Shown one piece after another: positions 50,210-59,055 of a DNA stretch of 64,000 bases. Position numbers and translations under genes: made by a program. The DNA is taken from assembly GCA_017454745.1 (NCBI GenBank), contig JAFTCL010000083.1, positions 53,029 through 117,028 on the forward strand. Direction: 5' to 3'. Origin of the DNA: Kiritimatiellia bacterium (GTDB taxonomy: Bacteria > Verrucomicrobiota > Kiritimatiellia > RFP12 > UBA1067). The first letter of the stretch is position 1. Each line of letters starts with the position of its first letter. A model generated the notes under the pieces. That model was not told the DNA's origin, did no database searches, and saw only the letters and a list, made by a program, of their open reading frames with translations.

Positions 50210-52645
50210 ATGAAATCTTTATTGTCGCTCATTGCCGGATTCGTGTTTGTCGGTTTGTCGGTTGCAACGCCGCCCGCGTTGTGGGCGGAAAGTAATTTGC
50301 CGCAACCGGAGGAGTGTGTTTTCCCGCTTAACAGTGTGCGGTTGACCGGCGGTCCGCTGCAAGCGCAGCAAGAGCAGAACCGCAGGTATTTGCTGAGACT
50401 GGAGCCGGATCGCCTGCTGAGCCGTTTCCGCTTGGAGGCGGGCCTCAAGCCAAAGGCGGAGTCGTACAACGGATGGGAATCGCCGAAAATCAGACTCGAC
50501 CTTGCCGGGCATATCCTCGGTTTTTATATGGCCGGCGCGGCGATGACCGTGGAGGCGACCGGCGACGAGGAGCTGAAGCGCCGTTTGCTTTATATCGTCG
50601 ATGAGCTGGATGAGGTGCAGAACGCGCACGGGGACGGTTACGCGCTTGCCGTAAAAGACGGGCGCAAAGTGTTCGATGAGATAGCTTCTGGAAAGATTGA
50701 CGTCAAGATCAATCCGAAGACCGAGTATGGCGCGTTCATTAACGGACGGTTTGAGCCGATTTACACGATGAACAAGGTGTTGATCGGTCTTTGGAGAATT
50801 TACGTCGCCACCGGGAGCGAGAAGGCGAAGCGGGTGTTCTTGCGCCTGTCCGACTGGTTCGGTGATAAGATAGTCGAAAAACTGGATGACCAGCAGGTAC
50901 AGAAGGTGCTTGACTGTGAACACGGTTCTTTGCCTGAAACATTTGTTTACGCTTACCTTATGACGAATGATGCCAAGTATCGTCGTTGGGCACGCCGTCT
51001 ATGCCATGAACGGATGCTAAATCCTTTGGCGGATGGTCATCCTGATAAACTGTTATTCCACCATGCCAACAACGAGATTCCAAAATTCACCGGATTTGAA
51101 CGGGTTTACCGGATTACCGGCGAAACTCGGCTGCACCAAGCGATTATTAACGCATGGCGGGCGTTCGCTTATGACCATGCTTGGGCTAACGGCGGCAATT
51201 CGCACGGCGAACACCTATTTCCGAAAGGCGACTTCGAGAAGAAGCTCTTTATGGACGGCGGGGTCGAGTCTTGTAACTCCGTGAATATGCTGCGCCAGAC
51301 CGAGGCGTTGTTCGAGACGGATCCATCGGTGGACAAGATGGACTTCTACGAGCGCGTCCTGTTTAACCATCTGCTCTCCACGCATGATCCGGTTCTTGGG
51401 CGTACGATCTACATCACGCCGATGAAGCCCGGCGCGTCGCGCACGTATTCCGACGAGTTTGATTCCATGTGGTGCTGCACCGGTACCGGTTTCGAGGCCC
51501 CCGGTAAATATGGGCAGATGGTTTTCACTCATTCCCCGGACGAGCGGACCGTGAGTGTGCAGCTTTTTGTTCCAGCCACGCTGGATTGGGCAAAGCGCGG
51601 CGTGAGGCTGCGTCAAGAAACCGCTTTCCCGTACGGGGAAAGTGCTTGCGTGAAGGTTGAGAAAGTCGGAGCGGACGCAACCTTTACGGTAAAGATTCGT
51701 CGGCCGGGCTGGGCGGACTCGCGTTTTGCCGTCTCCGTGAATGGCGAAACGGTCCAAGGCGCCTCGGACAACGGTTATGTCGCCGTGACGCGCACCTGGA
51801 AGAATGGCGACCGGATTGACATTGCTTTCCCAATGTCGCTCCGTGCCGAAACGCTTCCCGGATCGAAGAAGTACATCGCATTTTTCTACGGCCCTACACT
51901 GCTGGTCGGCGATCTCGGTAGCGAAGGGTTGAGACAGGGCGACTACATTGCCCATCCGCCGTCTAGCACGACGTCAAGCTGGAAACTGGGCAAGCCGTTC
52001 ACGATGCCGATCGTTCCCGCAACGGCGCTTGCCGATCCCGCGTCCTGCCTTGAGCGTACGATTGGCGGGGCGATTGCTTTCCGGCTCAAGGAAAGCGACA
52101 TTTTGCTCAAACCGCTGTTCGATCTGCATTTCAGCCGTTATACAATGTATTGGCAGCTTCCCAACGAGGCGGATGAACGGGCGTTTGCCGAAGCCCGCGC
52201 CAAAGAGTCGGAGTTGGCTAAACGGGCCGTGGACGCGGTGGTCATCGGGGATGGGGCATCGGAAAAGGCGCATGGTCTGACCGGTGCCAAAACCGACTCC
52301 GGCACGGGGTTGTACGGCGATTATCCGCAATACCGTTGGCGTCATGCCGTGAGCGACGGATTTTTTGCGTACCGGCTCGCCGTGGGCGATCAGCCGGGTG
52401 CGCGTAAGCTTGTCGGCAAATATCTGGCGCGCGAACGAGGCGGCCGGTCGTTTGACGTACTGGTTGACGGCAAGGTTATTTTCACGGAGAGTCTGGTTGA
52501 TAACCAGAAACCAGGTTTCATCTTCCGCGAAATGCCCATACCCGAAGAGCTTACCGCCGGCAAAAAGAGTGTCGAAGTGCGTTTTGTCCCGAAACCCGGC
52601 AACACCGCCGGCGGAATATTCGGGCTTTGGATGGTTAGGGATTAG
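50210..52645 (+). CDS. GH127-like secreted beta-L-arabinofuranosidase
   Basis: This protein of about 811 residues has a signal peptide (MKSLLSLIAGFVFVGLSVA). It resembles DUF1680/GH127 enzymes: the N-terminal VRLTGGPLQAQQEQNRRYLL, LDLAGHILGFYMAGAAMTVEA, then the Zn-site Glu/Cys in GGVESCNSVNMLRQTEALF near residue 352 and the Cys pair in MWCCTGTGFEAPGKYG near 420. GH127 uses one of these cysteines as nucleophile and a Zn(Cys)3Glu site, and all of these residues appear present. It removes beta-L-arabinofuranose from plant glycoproteins or pectins. An extra C-terminal domain of about 130 residues (RSFDVLVDGKVIFTESLVD) is probably a sandwich domain. A GH3 gene follows 25 bases later. Confidence 0.88.
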   Translation: MKSLLSLIAGFVFVGLSVATPPALWAESNLPQPEECVFPLNSVRLTGGPLQAQQEQNRRYLLRLEPDRLLSRFRLEAGLKPKAESYNGWESPKIRLDLAGHILGFYMAGAAMTVEATGDEELKRRLLYIVDELDEVQNAHGDGYALAVKDGRKVFDEIASGKIDVKINPKTEYGAFINGRFEPIYTMNKVLIGLWRIYVATGSEKAKRVFLRLSDWFGDKIVEKLDDQQVQKVLDCEHGSLPETFVYAYLMTNDAKYRRWARRLCHERMLNPLADGHPDKLLFHHANNEIPKFTGFERVYRITGETRLHQAIINAWRAFAYDHAWANGGNSHGEHLFPKGDFEKKLFMDGGVESCNSVNMLRQTEALFETDPSVDKMDFYERVLFNHLLSTHDPVLGRTIYITPMKPGASRTYSDEFDSMWCCTGTGFEAPGKYGQMVFTHSPDERTVSVQLFVPATLDWAKRGVRLRQETAFPYGESACVKVEKVGADATFTVKIRRPGWADSRFAVSVNGETVQGASDNGYVAVTRTWKNGDRIDIAFPMSLRAETLPGSKKYIAFFYGPTLLVGDLGSEGLRQGDYIAHPPSSTTSSWKLGKPFTMPIVPATALADPASCLERTIGGAIAFRLKESDILLKPLFDLHFSRYTMYWQLPNEADERAFAEARAKESELAKRAVDAVVIGDGASEKAHGLTGAKTDSGTGLYGDYPQYRWRHAVSDGFFAYRLAVGDQPGARKLVGKYLARERGGRSFDVLVDGKVIFTESLVDNQKPGFIFREMPIPEELTAGKKSVEVRFVPKPGNTAGGIFGLWMVRD

Positions 52646-52670
52646 CAGTAATAATGAAAGGATTGTGGCA

Positions 52671-54731
52671 ATGAAAAAAGTTGCGATAACGGCTGCGGTT
52701 TTTGCGTTGGTTGGGTTTGCAAATGCGGCGACCCCGGAAGAACTGGTCGCGCAGCTTACCGGAGAAGAGCGGGTGGGGCAGCTGATGATGGACTCGCCAG
52801 CGGTGCCGCGCCTTGGTATTCCGGCTTACCACTGGTGGAACGAAGCGTTGCATGGGGTGGCTCGCGCCGGGTTGGCCACCGTATTTCCGCAGTCGATGGC
52901 GATGGCCGCGACATTCGATACCGACCTTGAATACCGGGTGGCGGACGCGATTTCGACCGAAGCCAGAGCCAAACACAACCTTTTCGTAAAACGCGGCGAA
53001 CGCGGCATTTACGAGGGGTTGACTTTTTGGAGTCCCAACGTCAATCTTTTCCGCGATCCGCGTTGGGGGCGCGGGCAGGAAACGTTTGGCGAAGATCCGT
53101 ATCTTTCCGGAGCTATGGGTACGGCGTTTGTGAAAGGGATGCAGGGTAACGATCCCAAGTATCTCAAAGTGGCGGCTTGCGCGAAACATTTCGCCGTTCA
53201 TTCCGGACCGGAAGCATTGCGGCACGGTTTTGACGCGAAAGTTTCCCCCCGGGATCTCGCGGAATATTATCTGCCCGCCTTCAAGGCATTGGTGGTCGAG
53301 GGGAAAGTCGAGAGCGTGATGGGGGCGTACAGCGCGGTGAACGGAGTGCCGTGCTGCGTCAACAAATGGCTGCTTACGGATCTTCTGCGCGGCGAGTGGG
53401 GATTCGCTGGACACGTGGTCAGCGACGTCGGCGCGGTTAACGATGTCTTACGCGGCCATCATTATGTTAAGGACACGGTCGAAGCCTCCAAGTCCGCCAT
53501 TGCCGCCGGGCTGGATCTCTGTTCCGAGGGTACCTACGGCTGTTTGCGCACGGCGCTTAAGGACGGCAGGGTTACGGCAGACGAACTTTCGGCTCCGCTG
53601 GTGCGGCTTTATCGGACGCGGGCAAAACTAGGTCAATTTGATCCTCCCGGTTCCACGCCGTGGGACGGGTTGGGCTCCGAATCCGTCGCCAATGACGCGC
53701 ATCGCGCGTTGGCGCTGGAAGCCGCCGAGAAATCGATGGTGCTGGTGCACAACAACGGCACGTTGCCGTTAAACGCGGACAAAATCCGTTTCTTGGGGGT
53801 TGCCGGCCCCCGCGCACTGGACGAAGTCGCGCTGTACGGCAATTACAACGGCTATTCCGTCCAACCCGTAACTTGCATGACCGGAATTGCCGCCGAGGCC
53901 GGCCCTGGGGTTAAAATATCCCACATGGGGCTGGATGGATGCGATGCAATCGTCGCTTGTGTCGGCATCACCGCCGAAGATGAAGGCGAAGAGGGCGACA
54001 GCGGGGGCGACCGCAAATCATACGGTATCCCGGAACGCCAAATTAAATTGCTGAAGGATCTCCGCAAACGTCTTCGCGGAAATGGCCAAAAGCTGATTGC
54101 CGTTGTATTCGGATGCAGCCCGTTCGACCTGAAATCGCTGACCGAGTTTTGCGATGCGGTGGTGGTGGCCTGGTATCCCGGCGAACAGGGCGGACGCGCG
54201 CTTGGACGCTTGCTTTTCGGCAAGGCGAATTTTTCGGGACGGCTCCCGATTACCTATCCGACATCCTATGCGGACATCCCGGATTTCAAGTCGTACGCGC
54301 TGGCTGGACGCACCTACATCTACGGCGAAAAGGCGGCGTATCCTTTCGGTTACGGGCTATCCTACACCACCTTTGCCTATTCGGGTTTGAAACTTTCGGC
54401 TGAAAAGGGCAAAGCGGTGGCGGAGGTTACGGTCGCCAACACCGGAAAGTGCGCGGGTGAAGAGGTGGTGCAGCTCTATGTGCGGGCCCCGGAATCCGCC
54501 CATGACCGCAGACTCCACCATCTCGCGGCGTTCGCCCGCGTCGCGCTAAATCCCGGTGAGGCTAAAACGGTCAGCGTTGTACTGCCCGCGAGCCGGTTTG
54601 AGGTGTTTGGCGATGACGGGAAGCCGTTTTTGCCGGCTGGCGAGTCAACGGTGTTTGCCGGCGGCGGCCAACCCGGATTTGATGCGGGAGTGCAAAGCGC
54701 GACGGTGCTTGCTGAAAAACTCCGCGATTGA
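52671..54731 (+). CDS. GH3 family glycoside hydrolase, secreted
   Basis: This 686-residue protein has a signal peptide (MKKVAITAAVFALVGFANA). The GH3 N-terminal barrel reads IPAYHWWNEALHGVARAG, VNLFRDPRWGRGQETFGEDP, VAACAKHFAVHSGPE and the nucleophile in HVVSDVGAVNDVL near residue 252. The (alpha/beta)6 sandwich and a C-terminal fibronectin-III-like domain (VANTGKCAGEEVVQLYV, FARVALNPGEAKTV) follow. The HWWNEALHG block is typical of the xylosidase/arabinosidase branch. With GH127 and the GH43 enzymes it fits plant cell-wall arabinoxylan or pectin side chains. Activity on beta-xylosides or beta-glucosides is inferred. It converges with coaB, 4 bases apart. Confidence 0.92.
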   Translation: MKKVAITAAVFALVGFANAATPEELVAQLTGEERVGQLMMDSPAVPRLGIPAYHWWNEALHGVARAGLATVFPQSMAMAATFDTDLEYRVADAISTEARAKHNLFVKRGERGIYEGLTFWSPNVNLFRDPRWGRGQETFGEDPYLSGAMGTAFVKGMQGNDPKYLKVAACAKHFAVHSGPEALRHGFDAKVSPRDLAEYYLPAFKALVVEGKVESVMGAYSAVNGVPCCVNKWLLTDLLRGEWGFAGHVVSDVGAVNDVLRGHHYVKDTVEASKSAIAAGLDLCSEGTYGCLRTALKDGRVTADELSAPLVRLYRTRAKLGQFDPPGSTPWDGLGSESVANDAHRALALEAAEKSMVLVHNNGTLPLNADKIRFLGVAGPRALDEVALYGNYNGYSVQPVTCMTGIAAEAGPGVKISHMGLDGCDAIVACVGITAEDEGEEGDSGGDRKSYGIPERQIKLLKDLRKRLRGNGQKLIAVVFGCSPFDLKSLTEFCDAVVVAWYPGEQGGRALGRLLFGKANFSGRLPITYPTSYADIPDFKSYALAGRTYIYGEKAAYPFGYGLSYTTFAYSGLKLSAEKGKAVAEVTVANTGKCAGEEVVQLYVRAPESAHDRRLHHLAAFARVALNPGEAKTVSVVLPASRFEVFGDDGKPFLPAGESTVFAGGGQPGFDAGVQSATVLAEKLRD

Positions 54732-54735
54732 GAAA

Positions 54736-55383
54736 TCAGGCCTTATCAGTTCGGACTTTCTTTCGCTCCAGCCAATCCACGATAATCCTCCCGACCTCCA
54801 GTTTGTTCAGCAGGGGCAGGGGACGCGGGGGATTGTCTGGCGTGAGCAGTGTGACCAGATTGGTATCGACCGCGAATCCCGCGTCCGGCCGCGAAACGTC
54901 GTTCGCTACCATCATGTCCAACCCCTTGGCGGCGAGCTTGCGCGACGCCTCGGCCAACGGGTCGCCGGTCTCGGCGGCAAAACCGACGAAAATCCGGTCG
55001 CCTTTTTGCGGAAGCAGGGTTTTAAGGATATCGGGGTTCGGCTCCAGCTCCAGCACGGCGGACATATCGCGTTTTTTGAGTTTTTCCGTCGCCGTGCGTT
55101 TCGGGCGCCAATCCGCCACGGCGGCGGTCATCACCAGCGCGTCGTGGGCGGGGAGTTCCCGTTGCACGGTGTCAAGCATTTCCAGCGCGCTCACCACATC
55201 AATCCGGCGCACGCCATTCGGCGTGTCAAGTTGCACCGGACCGGCGACCAGCGTGACGCTGTGTCCGGCTTCGGCGGCTGCGGTTGCGACGGCAAACCCC
55301 ATTTTTCCGGTTGACCGGTTGCTCAAAAATCGGACCGGATCCAAAAATTCCCGGGTTGGCCCGGCGGTTATCAAAATTTTCAT
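54736..55383 (-). CDS. coaB: Stand-alone phosphopantothenoylcysteine synthetase (CoaB)
   Basis: This 215-residue enzyme couples 4'-phosphopantothenate and cysteine with CTP in coenzyme A synthesis. It matches the C-terminal half of bifunctional CoaBC: ILITAGPTREFLDPVRFLSNRSTGKMG, VMTAAVADWRPKR, and the late DMMVANDVSRPDAGF. The CoaC decarboxylase half is absent. Monofunctional CoaB occurs in some bacteria and eukaryotes; a separate CoaC should exist elsewhere in the genome. The start codon lies at the beginning of the nucleotide-binding strand, so no sequence is missing. Confidence 0.88.
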   Translation of the reverse strand: MKILITAGPTREFLDPVRFLSNRSTGKMGFAVATAAAEAGHSVTLVAGPVQLDTPNGVRRIDVVSALEMLDTVQRELPAHDALVMTAAVADWRPKRTATEKLKKRDMSAVLELEPNPDILKTLLPQKGDRIFVGFAAETGDPLAEASRKLAAKGLDMMVANDVSRPDAGFAVDTNLVTLLTPDNPPRPLPLLNKLEVGRIIVDWLERKKVRTDKA

Positions 55384-55406
55384 GCCACAATATTAGCTTC
55401 TTTTGA

Positions 55407-55436
55407 TTGACAATTCAACACAAAAATTGGGATAAT
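55407..55436 (+). promoter_or_regulatory. Sigma-70 promoter of the nucleoside-type permease
   Basis: TTGACA (55407-55412) and GATAAT (55431-55436) are spaced 18 bases apart, about 75 bases before the ATG at 55515. Confidence 0.55.
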
Positions 55437-55514
55437 ATCAGCAAACAGTGGTTAAGGCGTGTTGCCTAAATCCAAGAGTCTGTTGTTGTTTTTAACCTGA
55501 TAGGAGAGGGAGTT

Positions 55515-56768
55515 ATGCCCGGATCAATGTCGATTGGTATGCGCGTCAAATTGAGCGCTATGATGTTCCTTCAGTTCATGATGCTGCCGGTTTGGTTCAT
55601 TCCGATGTTCGCCTATGTCGGGAAGATGCCTGGAGGTGGGCAATGGGCCTTCTGGTGCGGCATGATTATGGCCTTCGGTACCATTACCTCTCCGCTGTTC
55701 GGAATGTTCTCCGACCGTTTCATGAATTCTGAAAAGGTGTTGGCGTTGTGCAACTTCGCCGGCGCGGCTTTGCTACTGTGGGCGTGGAAGATTACCGACC
55801 CCAAGATGCTCTTTATCTGCCTGTTGCTGGTGATGCTGTTCTATATGCCGACGTGGTCGATTACCGCGACTATCGCGATGGCTAACTCGACGACCGAGGC
55901 ATTCCCGCAAATCCGCGTTTTCGGTTCGCTCGGCTGGGTCGCCTCCGCCATCTTCTCCATCATCGGTACGAAGTGCTTCGGCATTGAGAATTTCGACCTT
56001 ACCTCCAACATCTTCTTGGGCGGTGCGATTGCCTCCATTTTAGGCGGCGTGTTGGCGTTCTTCCTGCCGGCCACCCCGCCCAAGGCAAAGGGTACGCCGA
56101 TGTCGATCGCGGACGCGCTCGGGCTCAAGGCGCTGGTTCTGTTCAAGCGGCTGGATTTTGCGGTTTTCGCGATTCTCATTCTCTTGGCGATGGTGCCTTT
56201 CCAGTGGTACAACGTCTACAACGGCGCCTACCTGGATGAGAAAGGATTCAAGTTCATCACCATGACGATGAACCTCGGTCAGGTCTTCGAGCTGATCTTC
56301 ATGCTGATGATCCCGTTAATCCTCAAGAAAGCCGGCTACAAGTGGGCGATGGTTATCGGCCTTGGCGCATTGGTCTTCCGTTATGGTTCGTTCTATCTGG
56401 GTTCGACCTGTTGTGACGCGATGGACTTCGGCGGTATCCTGATCCACGGCTTGATCTTCGGTCTGTTGATCGTCGGTAGCCAGATGTACGTCGACGCGGC
56501 GGCGCCCGCCGAACTGCGCGGACAGGCGCAGGGACTCATCGGACTCATCATGTTCGGTGGCGGCACCCTCCTCTCCAACTGGGTCTTCCAGAAGATTCTG
56601 GACGCTAACCTCGTGGAAAAGACGATCACCAACGCTCAGAACGTGGCGGAGACGGTGAAGGTTCACAACTGGACGCAGCCGTACCTGATCGCGCTGGGCA
56701 TTTCCGCCGTCTTGATGGTGCTGATGGCGGTACTGTTCCAACCCCACACTGAAAAGAAGGAAGTTTAA
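55515..56768 (+). CDS. Nucleoside:H+ symporter-like MFS permease
   Basis: This 417-residue protein with about 12 hydrophobic segments resembles the NupG/XapB nucleoside transporter family: LSAMMFLQFMMLPVWFIPMF in helix 1, MAFGTITSPLFGMFSDRFM, IRVFGSLGWVASAIFSIIG and ALVFRYGSFYLG. PVC bacteria carry many family members in catabolic gene clusters, where the substrate may be a modified sugar or disaccharide rather than a nucleoside. Co-location with the DUF1080 protein 16 bases downstream supports that view. The ribosome site AGGAGAGGGAG is strong. Confidence 0.82.
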   Translation: MPGSMSIGMRVKLSAMMFLQFMMLPVWFIPMFAYVGKMPGGGQWAFWCGMIMAFGTITSPLFGMFSDRFMNSEKVLALCNFAGAALLLWAWKITDPKMLFICLLLVMLFYMPTWSITATIAMANSTTEAFPQIRVFGSLGWVASAIFSIIGTKCFGIENFDLTSNIFLGGAIASILGGVLAFFLPATPPKAKGTPMSIADALGLKALVLFKRLDFAVFAILILLAMVPFQWYNVYNGAYLDEKGFKFITMTMNLGQVFELIFMLMIPLILKKAGYKWAMVIGLGALVFRYGSFYLGSTCCDAMDFGGILIHGLIFGLLIVGSQMYVDAAAPAELRGQAQGLIGLIMFGGGTLLSNWVFQKILDANLVEKTITNAQNVAETVKVHNWTQPYLIALGISAVLMVLMAVLFQPHTEKKEV

Positions 56769-56784
56769 AAAGGTGGATTTGACT

Positions 56785-57948
56785 ATGAAAAAACTGATGA
56801 TTTTTTTTGCTGGCGCGGTGTGCGCCACTTCGGTTATGGCCGGATTGTACGGCGATACCCCGACCGACAAACACGCTTGGGCCGTGCATGACATGAACCG
56901 TCCGAATCCCAAGAAGATTTCGGCTGAGCCGGGCGTTCCCCCTTCGGACGCGATTGTCCTGTTCGACGGCACGCAGGAGAGCTTTGAGAAGAACTGGTGC
57001 AACGACAAGGGCGGCCCTACGAAGTGGAAATTCGTGAACGGCACGTTGGAGTCGGTAGCCCGCGCCGGCAACATCTGCTCACGGCAGACGTTCGGCGATG
57101 TCCAGCTCCATGTCGAATGGCAGCCGCCGGTCAAAGTTAGCGGCAGCGGTCAGGGGCGCGGCAATTCCGGCGTATTCCTGTTGGGCGGAATGTATGAGGT
57201 GCAGGTTCTCGACAGCTGGGAGACCGATCCCGACAACATGAAGAACCCCAACTACGCCGATGGTCAGGCTGGCGCGGTTTACGGTCAGAATCCGCCGCTG
57301 GTCAACCCGACACGCAAACCCGGAGAGTGGCAGGTTTACGATATCGTGTTCCACCAGCCGATTTTCGACGGCGACAAGTTGGTCCACCCCGGTTCGCTTA
57401 CCGTCTTTCTGAACGGCGTTCTCGTGCAGGATCATTGGGAACTTGAGGGGCCGACCTTGCATTGCCGCCGCACTTCGCAGAGTAAACCGAAGGGCACCAA
57501 AGGTTCCATCCAGTTCCAAGACCACGGAAACCCCGTGCACTTCCGCAATGTTTGGGTGCGTGAGCTTCCCAGCCGTTACGCGAACACCACCCACGGCAAG
57601 TTCCTTGCGAAGGATGCTGACGTCATGGCGCTCCGCAAGGAGATCGCCGCCAAGCTGTTCGCGAAGATCGACCTCAACAATCCGCGCAAACACGACGTTA
57701 TCGCGCAGATTTTCGAAGTCTTCGCCTATGACAAGGACGAGAAATATGTCGCCGCGATGAAGCGGGTTTGCGAGCCTTGGTTGAAGGAAATTTCAGCCTG
57801 GGACAAAGAAACCGCTGTACAGCACAAGGGCGAATTGTTCCATGTGCGCAATGCGGCGAATGTTCTGCACCGCAACAAGGTGATCGATGACAACTGCACC
57901 GTTCGCAACGGCGTGAACGCGGTCATCAAAAAGTACGACCTCAAGTAG
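56785..57948 (+). CDS. DUF1080 (3-keto-disaccharide hydrolase-type) secreted protein
   Basis: This 387-residue protein has a signal peptide (MKKLMIFFAGAVCATSVMAG). The DUF1080 sandwich domain spans about 45-270: AIVLFDGTQESFEKNWCN, TLESVARAGNICSRQTFGDVQLHVEW, GRGNSGVFLLGGMYEVQVLDSW and GSIQFQDHGNPVHFRNVWVREL. This family includes 3-ketoglycoside hydrolases and many carbohydrate-binding-like proteins. The C-terminal 110 residues are helical (MALRKEIAAKLFAKIDLNN) and not recognised. It follows the MFS permease after 16 bases and precedes a DtxR regulator. The ATG at 56785 has AGGTGG 8 bases upstream. Confidence 0.85.
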   Translation: MKKLMIFFAGAVCATSVMAGLYGDTPTDKHAWAVHDMNRPNPKKISAEPGVPPSDAIVLFDGTQESFEKNWCNDKGGPTKWKFVNGTLESVARAGNICSRQTFGDVQLHVEWQPPVKVSGSGQGRGNSGVFLLGGMYEVQVLDSWETDPDNMKNPNYADGQAGAVYGQNPPLVNPTRKPGEWQVYDIVFHQPIFDGDKLVHPGSLTVFLNGVLVQDHWELEGPTLHCRRTSQSKPKGTKGSIQFQDHGNPVHFRNVWVRELPSRYANTTHGKFLAKDADVMALRKEIAAKLFAKIDLNNPRKHDVIAQIFEVFAYDKDEKYVAAMKRVCEPWLKEISAWDKETAVQHKGELFHVRNAANVLHRNKVIDDNCTVRNGVNAVIKKYDLK

Positions 57949-57964
57949 TGTTTTGGATCCGGGT

Positions 57965-58351
57965 ATGACGGCAAGCGTCGAAGATTATTTGGAAGCGATT
58001 TACATGCTGTCCGGCGTTTGCCCATGCCCGGTCGTGGAGGGTGACGTATCCGCAGGCGCGCGGATCAAGGACATTGCCGCAAAGTTGCAGGTTAAAATGC
58101 CCTCGGTCATAAATGCGATTACCGAACTTAAACGGCTGCAATACGTCACTCAAGAGCCATACGGCGCCGTGATACTCACCCAAACCGGCAGGGAGCGGGC
58201 TTTGGAAATATTGCGGCGCCATCAGCTTTTGACACGTTTCCTGATCCGAATCGGGGTGGGTGAAGATAACGCCGAACGCGACGCCTGCAAAATGGAACAC
58301 ATACTTTCGCAGGAAACCATTGATCGGATCCGCGCTTTTCTGTTGCAGTAG
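57965..58351 (+). CDS. DtxR/MntR-type metal-dependent transcriptional regulator
   Basis: This 128-residue protein has an N-terminal winged helix (TASVEDYLEAIYMLSGV, IKDIAAKLQVKMPSVINAI, LKRLQYVTQEPYGAVILT) and the helical dimerisation region (RALEILRRHQLLTRFLIRIG, DACKMEHILSQETIDRI) carrying the conserved metal-binding Glu, Cys and His. It lacks a C-terminal SH3-like domain and so resembles short MntR-type proteins. It would sense Fe or Mn and repress metal import genes; the targets are unknown. The ATG at 57965 is preferred over an in-frame TTG 4 codons upstream. Confidence 0.88.
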   Translation: MTASVEDYLEAIYMLSGVCPCPVVEGDVSAGARIKDIAAKLQVKMPSVINAITELKRLQYVTQEPYGAVILTQTGRERALEILRRHQLLTRFLIRIGVGEDNAERDACKMEHILSQETIDRIRAFLLQ

Positions 58352-58366
58352 CGTTGCGGCCGTGCT

Positions 58367-59026
58367 TTATTCACCGCGCAGAATGCGGAAGTTAACGGTC
58401 ATTTTACTGTCGTCGAAGAGTATATAGCTGGGGTAGGGTAGGGCATAGTTGCGCGGTTCTCCCACGCTGCCGGGATTGAACATATAACGGCAATCGCTCT
58501 GGATTTCCACTGGTTTCAGAATACTGAGCGCGGTCGGCATTCCTTTCGGCGGAAAAACAAACGCGCAGGGATTGTGGGTGTGCCCCACCAGTAGTATCTG
58601 CTGCGTCATTGTCCTGAATGAGCGTAGACTGTCGATGACGTCAAAAACGTATTCGAACCGGTGCGGCAGGCTGAACTCGCCGTGGGCGCACGCGTAGTTC
58701 GGGGTTTCGACAACATAAGGCAATTCCCGCAGCCAAGCGACGTCGGTTTCGGAAAGTTGCCCGCGGTTTCGGTCAACCCCGCGCTTGGCGCGGGGATTGA
58801 AGTTCCAGGTTGAACATTTGCCCGAAACCGCGGCGTCATGGTTCCCCATCACGCACTCCGAACAGTTGTCGCGCACCAGCTTAATCGTTTGTTCCGGCTC
58901 TTCGCCGTATCCCACCACATCGCCCAGACAAACAATCTTTTCCGCCCCGTTTTCTCGGGCATCGTTGATCGCGGCTTCGCATTTTTCCGCGTGTGAGTGC
59001 GGATCGGAAATAAAGGCGACAATCAT
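58367..59026 (-). CDS. Calcineurin-like metallophosphoesterase
   Basis: This 219-residue phosphoesterase of the YfcE-like type carries the dimetal motifs FISDPHSHAEK (Asp8, His10), CLGDVVGYGEEP, GNHDAAV, the histidine in CAHGEFSLP and GHTHNPCAF. The substrate is unknown; phosphodiesters of nucleotides are common for this branch. It converges with the DtxR gene and lies downstream of the ThuA-DUF6807 gene on the same strand, with a 30-base gap. Confidence 0.9.
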   Translation of the reverse strand: MIVAFISDPHSHAEKCEAAINDARENGAEKIVCLGDVVGYGEEPEQTIKLVRDNCSECVMGNHDAAVSGKCSTWNFNPRAKRGVDRNRGQLSETDVAWLRELPYVVETPNYACAHGEFSLPHRFEYVFDVIDSLRSFRTMTQQILLVGHTHNPCAFVFPPKGMPTALSILKPVEIQSDCRYMFNPGSVGEPRNYALPYPSYILFDDSKMTVNFRILRGE

Positions 59027-59055
59027 GGCTAAAACGCGGGAGACATTCCTGATAA

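Noticed and set aside
52365..52670. Long N-terminal extension of the GH3 frame
   Set aside because: It lies inside the GH127 gene in another phase. The ATG at 52671 starts a proper signal peptide.
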